NCBI GenBank assembly: GCA_024278595.1
Contig: JAJRSW010000052.1
Span: forward strand, 1-40,885
Direction: 5' to 3'
Source: Fidelibacterota bacterium
GTDB taxonomy: Bacteria; Fidelibacterota; UBA8477; JABMPR01
DNA length: 40,885 bases
The position numbers and the translations under genes are program-made. Below, piece by piece: positions 34,936-40,885 of this stretch (position 1 is the first letter of the stretch; each line of letters starts with the position of its first letter). The notes beneath the pieces were generated by a model. It made no database searches. It had not been told where the DNA came from and was given only the letters and a program-made list of their open reading frames with translations.

Positions 34936-36432
34936 ATGAATCTTAATCAAATCATGACGGATCTATCCTATTTCATTCCTGAAATGATGCTCACGGTGAT
35001 TCTGCTCATGGTCATTGTCTTTGACCTGTTCCAAAAAGCAGAAACATCCATTCGAGCGGGCTATCTGGCCCTGGGAGGTTTGGCTCTGGTCACACTATCC
35101 CTGGTCGGTCAGGATGTCTCTACTCCAACCGGGATCTTTTCCAATATGCTGGCAGTGGATGGCTTTGGACGCTATATCAAACTGGTAGTCACTATTGGCG
35201 CCATGTTGGTCATGTGGATGTCCTTTAACTCGAATGAGTTGAAGGAACGCAGGGTAGGCGAGTATTACGTGCTTATCCTTACGCTGGTTCTGGGAATGTT
35301 CTTCCTGGCCTCAGCCACCCATCTGCTGAGCATCTACATTGCCCTGGAGATGGTCAGTATTATGAGTTACCTGCTCTCAGGCTATCTTAAAGAACAGATG
35401 CGTTCCAACGAAGCCTCAATTAAATATGTAGTTTTTGGTGCTTTTAGTTCGGGCATCCTACTCTACGGTTTTTCACTACTCTATGGTCTCACCGGCAGTG
35501 CTGATATTGTGGAGATCCAGGCCGCGTTGGCGGCTGGCACCATCTCACCAGCCCTAATGTTATTGATCCTGGTGCTTGTGCTGGTTGGATTTGGTTACAA
35601 GATCGCAGCGGTACCCTTTCACTTCTGGACCCCGGATGTTTATGAAGGAGCTCCTGCTCCCATAACAGCCTTTTTGTCGGTCGCTCCCAAAGCGGCGGGT
35701 TTTGCTATTATCATCCGCTTTTTCAATGTGGCATTTTCAAATGCTGGTAATCCGAATCTGGAAGCCTGGACGGCCCTCGAAAATATGAATTGGCAGGCTG
35801 TAATTGGTGTGCTGTCGGTCCTGTCAATGACGGTTGGGAATGTCGTTGCCCTTCAACAGACGAATATTAAACGTATGTTGGCCTACTCCAGTATTGCACA
35901 TGCCGGCTATATGTTACTGGGGGTTGTGGTTGCCGATCAAACTGGAATTGCGGCGATCTTGTACTATGCTGCCATTTACATGCTCATGAACCTGGGCGCA
36001 TTCTTTGTTGCCATTCATATAAAAAATGCCTTTGATACGGAAGATATCGAAGATTACCAGTCCTTGGGCTATAAGGCTCCCGTTCTGGGAGTGCTAATGG
36101 CGATCTTTATGTTCTCACTAACCGGTCTGCCACCAACAGGTGGTTTTGTGGCTAAATTTTATCTTTTCAGAGCACTCATCGAATATGGTGACCAGTATTT
36201 CTGGCTAGCCCTCATCGGACTGGTAAACGGCGTGATCTCTCTCTACTACTATATGCGGGTGGTCAAAGCCATGTACTTTGGGAAAATGGAGCTTCCCGGA
36301 AGCGTGCATAATGCGCCTTTGAATGTGACTATCCTACTCGTCATACTTGCTCTACCACTGCTATTTGGCTGGATGATCGGAGATCCCTTATCGGCCTATG
36401 CCCAGGATGCAGTCCAGTTTTTCATAAAATAA
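34936..36432 (+). CDS. nuoN: NADH-quinone oxidoreductase subunit N (antiporter-like)
   Basis: A 498-aa polytopic subunit, the third antiporter-like module. Signatures are IALEMVSIMSYLLSGYLK, AAVPFHFWTPDVYEGAPAPI and IKRMLAYSSIAHAGYMLLG. It ends the operon; a strong terminator follows 22 bases after the stop. No nuoE, nuoF or nuoG lies within or beside the operon, so the NADH-oxidising arm is not encoded here. Confidence 0.96.
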   Translation: MNLNQIMTDLSYFIPEMMLTVILLMVIVFDLFQKAETSIRAGYLALGGLALVTLSLVGQDVSTPTGIFSNMLAVDGFGRYIKLVVTIGAMLVMWMSFNSNELKERRVGEYYVLILTLVLGMFFLASATHLLSIYIALEMVSIMSYLLSGYLKEQMRSNEASIKYVVFGAFSSGILLYGFSLLYGLTGSADIVEIQAALAAGTISPALMLLILVLVLVGFGYKIAAVPFHFWTPDVYEGAPAPITAFLSVAPKAAGFAIIIRFFNVAFSNAGNPNLEAWTALENMNWQAVIGVLSVLSMTVGNVVALQQTNIKRMLAYSSIAHAGYMLLGVVVADQTGIAAILYYAAIYMLMNLGAFFVAIHIKNAFDTEDIEDYQSLGYKAPVLGVLMAIFMFSLTGLPPTGGFVAKFYLFRALIEYGDQYFWLALIGLVNGVISLYYYMRVVKAMYFGKMELPGSVHNAPLNVTILLVILALPLLFGWMIGDPLSAYAQDAVQFFIK

Positions 36433-36453
36433 TATAAATATTTAATGGTTTAT

Positions 36454-36483
36454 AAAACCCCTGTCGGTTTTGGCAGGGGTTTT
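36454..36483 (+). terminator. Rho-independent terminator of the nuo operon
   Basis: AAAACCCCTG (36454-36463) and CAGGGGTTTT (36474-36483) form a perfect 10-bp stem around TCGGTTTTGG, which adds further pairs. The T-rich arm supplies the U-tract. The flanking A and T runs could let it work in both directions. Confidence 0.9.
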
Positions 36484-36786
36484 ATTATTTGCGCCATATT
36501 ACATTAGCCAATGACAGATCGAGTTATTATTAGCACTTCTGTAAAAGATGGCAGTTGAATATGATATGAGAAACCCCCGTCTACATAAGATGAGGAGATT
36601 TTGTTGATAGCCGTCTCAGCTTTTTATTGATCTCATCCGCATATTAAACTGGCACAAGATAACCAGGCAAAATAATGTTCGTCGTCGCCGAGCTGTATTT
36701 GGGGTCACTAGGTCAGGAGACATAGGACTTGTGGTTAGGGCTCAGAAAATGGGACATTTAAAATAACCGTGCAAATACCAAAACTT

Positions 36787-36804
36787 TGCAAACCCAGGTT
36801 TGCA
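36787..36804. promoter_or_regulatory. 18-bp palindrome, operator-like
   Basis: TGCAAACC and GGTTTGCA are perfect 8-bp arms separated only by CA. A related half-site, GTGCAAAT, sits at about 36770. With so short a centre it cannot fold into a hairpin easily, so a protein-binding site is more likely. Confidence 0.4.
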
Positions 36805-36860
36805 CTCCCTGTTAAACAGTTATTTTGAGAAGACTGCTAGTGCATCTATAAGAATAGGTT

Positions 36861-36879
36861 CATGTATTTCCCATACATG
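36861..36879. repeat. 7-bp hairpin in the noncoding island
   Basis: CATGTAT and ATACATG pair perfectly around the 5-base loop TTCCC. It lies 14 bases before a stronger hairpin that also has a 5-base loop. Confidence 0.4.
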
Positions 36880-36893
36880 GCACCACCTCTTGG

Positions 36894-36922
36894 AGATTCC
36901 CCTGTTTTCTACAGGGGAATCT
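36894..36922. repeat. 12-bp perfect hairpin in the noncoding island
   Basis: AGATTCCCCTGT (36894-36905) and ACAGGGGAATCT (36911-36922) pair without a mismatch around TTTCT. No T-run follows, so it is not a normal terminator. A purine-rich ribosome-site-like run and a short ORF lie just downstream. Confidence 0.6.
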
Positions 36923-36955
36923 ACTTAATCCACAGGATAACCAGGGGGTGCCAGA

Positions 36956-37030
36956 ATGAGATCCATTAAGATTTCACGGGGTGAGTTTTTGGATACCGTT
37001 CTGATTAGTAACATTGACTCGAAACGTTAA
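36956..37030 (+). CDS. Possible 24-aa peptide
   Basis: A 25-codon ORF begins at ATG 36956, 5 bases after the purine run AGGGGGTG (36943-36950), and ends at TAA 37028-37030. The peptide is mixed polar and hydrophobic (central GEFLDTVLISNID). It lies between the strong hairpin at 36894-36922 and the long inverted repeat at 37056-37115. A leader peptide, a small protein or a chance ORF are all possible; only the ribosome site and the setting support it. Confidence 0.25.
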   Translation: MRSIKISRGEFLDTVLISNIDSKR

Positions 37031-37055
37031 TGCTCATACCGTGTTTATTTCAGTA

Positions 37056-37115
37056 AAAACCCCTCTTTATTTACATCCAGTACTTCTTCCTTCACTGATG
37101 GATAGGAGGGGTTTT
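37056..37115. terminator. Long-stem inverted repeat, possible terminator
   Basis: AAAACCCCTC (37056-37065) pairs with GAGGGGTTTT (37106-37115). Inside the 40-base loop, ATCCAGT and ACTGATGGAT can pair with a 2-base bulge, shortening the loop. The T4 end gives only a weak U-tract. It could end a transcript carrying the 24-aa ORF. Confidence 0.4.
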
Positions 37116-37355
37116 CCTCAAGAAAACAGATTCATTGTTATCGTCTATTTTGAAAAAATGGTGGGCCAAGTCTATTCTTTTGAATATTTGCTTGCCGTCC
37201 CACAACCGCTGCCTTTGACCAGATTTATTTCCCGCTAACATTCCGTATACAATTTGGGGCTGTACCAAGAAACAGTTTAAGTTGAATCGAAAGGGTTTTA
37301 AATAGGCTGAGAATTGTTAGTTTCTGGCACTCAATTTTATTGGAAATGATGTCAA

Positions 37356-38465
37356 TTGACTGGTCTTGAAACAACAAAGGTTCTGTATTTGATCCGGGGG
37401 ATCGTGAGCGGTAATATCGTTACTGCAGAGCTCAACCTATTTATTACTTTTTGCCGAGGATACTCGAAGGCCTGTTTGCTTAATGAGATCCAATTTGGAC
37501 GATTAGACCTTAACCACTCACTGGTCAACCAAGATCAATTGGACGATTTTGCGCTGGACTGCATTGCTGATCTATTTGCCCGAGATAGACTTGGTGAGCT
37601 GTTTCTTTTAAAAAGATTTTTTGAACCCCAGATAGCTGAACTTATCAGAACGCCCCAACGGGCAATCCCCGTCCTGCGAAAATTGATCGCATCGCGGGTG
37701 CATCAGTCGCTCATTGCCCTTTTCAGCCGGGTCGATAGAGGAGGTTGGAAGATCTGGCGTAATTTGAGTTTAGTGACCAAACGTCATCCACATTTACGAG
37801 AGTTCTTATTTCTGGGTCGAACCTATCTGTACTACCATGACCAGGTCGTGGAACTACGAACACCCGATGACCTGAATCCTCGGGAAATACCCATTCCAGA
37901 TGAGTTGCTCAGAGAAAAATTACAGGCAAGTTTAAAAAAAGTCTATGGCCTGCCCCAAGCGGTGAGCTCTGTGTTGAAGTGGCTTCGATCGCAGCGTGTT
38001 CATCAACAATTTCTAGCCAGGGGTCAGATCTATCATGTCTTGAAGGATCTGCTTAATATTAATTACATGGATGTGGAAGAAATTGAATCTCTGGTAGGAG
38101 TCGACCCAGTGTCCCAGCCAGGTCAGCATGAGATAGGTGAGGTGATCAACGAGGAGGAGATCCAGTCCTACTTACACCAGCAATTACACACAAGATACGT
38201 CGATAAAGGCAAGATAGACGATCACCTGTGCTGCCTCTATCAAGAGATTCTTGGTCTCTACTTTTCTGATCTGCTTAAAGATGGATTTGTTGAAAAGCTG
38301 CCTCAATATTTACTGCTCTCACGCCAACCGGATCTAGATAGTGACACTTGGCTTGTCCATCGCGGAAGATTAGAATATATGATCAAATTAGGAAAAATGC
38401 ATATTCGAGACGTGCTGGAAGCTCATGATTTTTTGAGAGACGCGAAAATGGGAGTATATTCTTAA
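37356..38465 (+). CDS. Protein of unknown function, first gene of the terminal cassette
   Basis: A 369-aa soluble, mostly helical protein rich in Leu, Arg and Asp that I do not recognise. The N-terminal third has a segment, DDFALDCIADLFARD, followed by a helix with many basic residues and RVDRGGWKIW. This loosely recalls sigma-factor region 2 (an acidic-aromatic helix then a DNA-melting helix). No region 4 helix-turn-helix is evident, so the comparison is weak. The start appears to be TTG 37356, because a TGA lies in frame 9 bases upstream and no ATG is close; GGAA lies about 10 bases before it. It ends 3 bases before a gene with an anti-sigma-like zinc motif, which is the main reason to consider a sigma-like role. 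Confidence 0.6.
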   Translation: MTGLETTKVLYLIRGIVSGNIVTAELNLFITFCRGYSKACLLNEIQFGRLDLNHSLVNQDQLDDFALDCIADLFARDRLGELFLLKRFFEPQIAELIRTPQRAIPVLRKLIASRVHQSLIALFSRVDRGGWKIWRNLSLVTKRHPHLREFLFLGRTYLYYHDQVVELRTPDDLNPREIPIPDELLREKLQASLKKVYGLPQAVSSVLKWLRSQRVHQQFLARGQIYHVLKDLLNINYMDVEEIESLVGVDPVSQPGQHEIGEVINEEEIQSYLHQQLHTRYVDKGKIDDHLCCLYQEILGLYFSDLLKDGFVEKLPQYLLLSRQPDLDSDTWLVHRGRLEYMIKLGKMHIRDVLEAHDFLRDAKMGVYS

Positions 38466-38468
38466 AGT

Positions 38469-39341
38469 ATGACGGAATGTTTCTCAGAAGATTGGATCGA
38501 ACAGTTAGCCCTTGATCATTTAAAATATCCGGGGAACTGTTTACCGGTACATCTTTCAAAATGTGAATTTTGTAATGCCGGGTTTACAGCTATGCTAGAG
38601 TTGCATCAAACGGCGGCCCAGGCGATTGCCAAAATGGATTCCAATTCACTCCCATCCCGTATTGGAACTGATACCGATCCAAGCAACCCTCATATTCATC
38701 TGTTTCATTCAATTCAACTCAAACCCATAGAACTAACGCCGCCGATCTATCAAAAAACTTTAGCAGCCGATACGGGTCAAATTGCATCTCAGACAGGTCG
38801 TGTTAGAAACCTGGGTGTCTTTAGCAGCACCGATGGAGGAATTCTGGTCCGGATCCTAAAGGGAGTTGATGGTAAGACCTCGCTCTTCCTCCTGTCCGAT
38901 GAGCCTGGGCATTACCAGCATGTATTGGTCCGGATATTGGGACTCGAGCGTGAATATGTAACTGATAGCAAGGGCAGTGCTTATCTGGGCGATATAGATC
39001 TACCAGAGATCGATGACCTGGGCCTGGAAGTGAGGACAGCCTCCCATAGCTACGATCTGAAAACCATTTTCCCACAAGCTGAAACAATGATCGGCGAAAG
39101 TGAGATTGTTCTGGCAGATCATTCAGAGCGCAAGATCAAATTGGATATCATGCCAGCCGGGACAAACTATTCTCTGCGTGTAACTCTGGCTGAAACCGCT
39201 ATTGGGCACATCCAAAAAAGATTTAAAGTGATGGTCGTTAGGGATGAACATTCACCACTTGTGCGATCATCAATTCAGGGGGTTGCCTTATTTCAAGAAT
39301 TAAAGGATCCACAGACAGTTCAGGTTAAAATCTTTGAATAA
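38469..39341 (+). CDS. Protein with N-terminal anti-sigma-like zinc motif, unknown function
   Basis: A 290-aa protein. Residues about 9-45 are helical and contain HLSKCEFC, an H-x3-C-x2-C pattern (His28, Cys32, Cys35) as in zinc-binding anti-sigma (ZAS/zf-HC2) domains; His17 or Cys24 could be the fourth ligand. No transmembrane helix follows, unlike many ZAS proteins. The rest is beta-rich, with a segment ILGLEREYVTDSKGSAYLG that resembles Ig-like or carboxypeptidase-regulatory repeats. It starts 3 bases after the previous stop without a clear ribosome site, so the two are probably coupled. A role in binding its upstream partner is inferred, not shown. Confidence 0.6.
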   Translation: MTECFSEDWIEQLALDHLKYPGNCLPVHLSKCEFCNAGFTAMLELHQTAAQAIAKMDSNSLPSRIGTDTDPSNPHIHLFHSIQLKPIELTPPIYQKTLAADTGQIASQTGRVRNLGVFSSTDGGILVRILKGVDGKTSLFLLSDEPGHYQHVLVRILGLEREYVTDSKGSAYLGDIDLPEIDDLGLEVRTASHSYDLKTIFPQAETMIGESEIVLADHSERKIKLDIMPAGTNYSLRVTLAETAIGHIQKRFKVMVVRDEHSPLVRSSIQGVALFQELKDPQTVQVKIFE

Positions 39342-39358
39342 AACTGTTAGCTAGTCAA

Positions 39359-40885
39359 ATGCCGGCCACTCCATCACTTAAAGAGGTCGAATCCACCTTT
39401 CAGAAACTCCAATTTCAACTTTCGATCAATATCAGTCAACGTTTAAAGCTGAGATTATTGGCGGATTTCAGTCAACTGCTGCTGGCTAGAGAACGTCTGG
39501 AGCTCAATCATTCATATTATCAGGAGCTCATCCCCAATATCCCCGATCATATCAGCCGGGAGAGTTTGAAATATCAACCCTTGGAACTGCTTAAGGCGCT
39601 CTTCCAAACTCTGGTATATATGGACAGATCTCCAGAATTTCAAACCAGTGGTCCGCAGTTCTCGAATTCCCTGGATCTTATCCGGTATCAAACAGCGGCT
39701 ACTGCATTTTATGTGGGGGCTTGGCAGCTGGGGCTCGAAACCATTATTGACTCATCAGCTGGCAGTATCGATCTGAATTTAGTTAAAGAATATTCAGATC
39801 TGAACCAATTGTTGGATGATCCCCGGATCAAGGAACTCCCTGAGACACAGTATCAGATCATCGAACAGATCCAGGAGGAGTGGCAGTTTTCAACAACTGG
39901 TTCTAGCAATGATGAAGTTTGGATCCCCCTGGTAGAGAAGTGGGAGAGTCAACCTGGTCAAGAGCTCGTTGTAGGAACGCTTTACCCTTTACAGTTGAAT
40001 CTGGAAGAAAGAAAAAATAACCATAATCAGGATCTGATCTTTTTTAATAACCACCCCATAGGGACCAATGATCTGGTGAATTATCAGGCGCAGGATGCCA
40101 TCAAGGCCGCCCGCAGCCAACATAGCCCGTTGAGAGCAGTAAAGGCAGTCCGCTATTCGGTGATGTTTGGATTCCCAGCCAATGATTATTTCTATTCAGG
40201 CTCCAGTTTCGGATTTGGCATGTCGTTACTATCACTTTGCGCCCTGGAAGAGCAAACCAATCTCCGCTGGCAACATTCCATTAGTAGAATGGCCGCATTT
40301 TCGGGAGGTATCGATCTTCGTGGGGCTATTCGGGCAGTGACCGGGAGTAGTTTAGCCGAAAAAATAGCGGCTGTTTTTTTCTCACCGATAGAAGTACTGG
40401 TACTTCCACAGGAGAATTTACCAGCCGGCCAGGAGCTCGTCCAGAAGCTGAAACATGATTATCCGAAAAAGAAATTCTCCCTGATCGGAGCAGTCAAGAT
40501 CAGCTCGACCCTTGCTCAAGACGAGTTGATCACCCGAAAAAAAATGCGCTTGATACCATGGATGAAAAACCATCTTACCGGCAATAAACTGCTCCAATTG
40601 GTGTTCTACTCGCTGGTGGCGATCCTGGTGACCTGGGGCCTCCACCATCAATTGTCCGATCCCAACCCCTCCAAGTATGCGGTAGAGGGAGAAACAGTTC
40701 GGTTTTACAATAAAAACGGATCCTACTTGTGGAGTATGGATCTGGGGTTTCTCCCCACCGGGTTAGATGGGTCCCGAGGGGGATTTCCCAAATTCAAACG
40801 TCTGCAAATTGGTGACTATGATGGGGATGGTGAAGATGAGGTTATCCTGGGGACGGCTATCAAAAACCGGAATTACGGTGGCAGG
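39359..40885 (+). CDS. Membrane protein with a degenerate Lon-protease-like domain and FG-GAP-type segment (3' end missing)
   Basis: An open frame of 509 codons runs off the window. Residues 1-255 are a helical region of unknown type. Residues about 265-380 resemble the Lon (S16) proteolytic domain: FPANDYFYSGSSFGFGM matches the VPEG...DGPSAG block with Ser283 at the nucleophile, GGIDLRGA matches GEITLRG, and SLAEKIAAVF...VLVLPQEN matches GLKEKLLAA...VIIPEEN. The catalytic Lys of GLKEK is Ala333 here. A single hydrophobic helix at about 411-428 follows, then IGDYDGDGEDEVILG, an FG-GAP/VCBS-type calcium-loop motif. So the Lon-like part is probably cytoplasmic and the FG-GAP part outside. ATG 39359 lies 17 bases after the previous stop. 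Confidence 0.7.
   Translation, partial: MPATPSLKEVESTFQKLQFQLSINISQRLKLRLLADFSQLLLARERLELNHSYYQELIPNIPDHISRESLKYQPLELLKALFQTLVYMDRSPEFQTSGPQFSNSLDLIRYQTAATAFYVGAWQLGLETIIDSSAGSIDLNLVKEYSDLNQLLDDPRIKELPETQYQIIEQIQEEWQFSTTGSSNDEVWIPLVEKWESQPGQELVVGTLYPLQLNLEERKNNHNQDLIFFNNHPIGTNDLVNYQAQDAIKAARSQHSPLRAVKAVRYSVMFGFPANDYFYSGSSFGFGMSLLSLCALEEQTNLRWQHSISRMAAFSGGIDLRGAIRAVTGSSLAEKIAAVFFSPIEVLVLPQENLPAGQELVQKLKHDYPKKKFSLIGAVKISSTLAQDELITRKKMRLIPWMKNHLTGNKLLQLVFYSLVAILVTWGLHHQLSDPNPSKYAVEGETVRFYNKNGSYLWSMDLGFLPTGLDGSRGGFPKFKRLQIGDYDGDGEDEVILGTAIKNRNYGGR

Larger units (their letters stand above)
36433..37355. other. 923-bp noncoding island rich in inverted repeats
   Basis: Beyond the nuo terminator no long gene is supported. 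The island carries the inverted repeats at 36787-36804, 36861-36879, 36894-36922 and 37056-37115. It also has the small dyad CTGTT-A-AACAG at 36809-36819, a near-perfect direct repeat CACA(A/G)GATAACCAGG at 36653-36667 and 36931-36945, and a possible 24-aa ORF. It must contain the promoter of the terminal three-gene cassette. Confidence 0.6.

Noticed and set aside
37014-37238. ORF of 74 codons in the noncoding island
   Set aside because: It runs through the long inverted repeat at 37056-37115, has no ribosome site and shows no domain.

Overview
The window reads as one co-oriented block from a bacterium of the Fibrobacteres-Chlorobi-Bacteroidetes (FCB) superphylum. A Marinimicrobia (SAR406 / Neomarinimicrobiota)-like source fits best, but this is inferred from gene content, not proven. 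The clues are secreted proteins ending in PNPFN-type type IX secretion sorting domains, a secreted subtilase ending in a dockerin repeat, an eleven-gene complex I operon (nuoABCDHIJKLMN) without nuoEFG, pyruvate:ferredoxin oxidoreductase, moderate GC, clear Shine-Dalgarno sites and several TTG/GTG starts. Every gene I can support is on the + strand. I saw no tRNA, rRNA, CRISPR array, transposase or phage gene.

Layout. 1-4533: the tail of an unidentified gene, then housekeeping and envelope genes (WalJ-type metallo-hydrolase, cyclophilin, patatin-like hydrolase, DsbD). 4657-10524: secreted and envelope proteins (dockerin-bearing S8 protease, YIP1 membrane protein, lipoprotein, outer-membrane barrel, T9SS-sorted protein). 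10894-16401: a redox block with pyruvate:ferredoxin oxidoreductase (nifJ, interrupted by one in-frame TAA), a DHOD-like flavoprotein lacking the usual catalytic Cys/Ser, a small four-cysteine protein and a rubrerythrin-like protein. 16566-18539: an M1 metallopeptidase with a T9SS tail, followed by a 23-bp tandem repeat. 18866-25578: a small membrane protein, an Fe-S type Rrf2 regulator, a divergent transketolase-like enzyme, an aminotransferase and a MaeB-type malic enzyme. 25670-36432: the complex I operon, preceded by an inverted repeat and a possible 33-aa ORF and closed by a strong terminator. 36433-37355: a hairpin-rich noncoding island. 37356-40885: a three-gene cassette of unknown function that runs off the window.

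How it fits together. PFOR makes reduced ferredoxin from pyruvate, and a complex I without its NADH-oxidising EFG arm is the type thought to take electrons from ferredoxin or another non-NADH donor. The malic enzyme feeds pyruvate. The Rrf2 regulator and the rubrerythrin-like protein suit cells handling iron-sulfur enzymes near oxygen.

The most novel part is the terminal cassette. It encodes an unrecognised 369-aa protein that might carry a sigma-region-2-like segment, a protein with an N-terminal HxxxCxxC zinc-binding anti-sigma-like motif, and a membrane protein. The membrane protein joins a Lon-protease-like domain, which keeps the serine motif but appears to have lost the catalytic lysine, to one transmembrane helix and an FG-GAP/VCBS-type segment. 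Other notable points are the nifJ stop codon, a 136-residue low-complexity tail on NuoI, an extra segment in NuoH and a 10-G tract inside dsbD.
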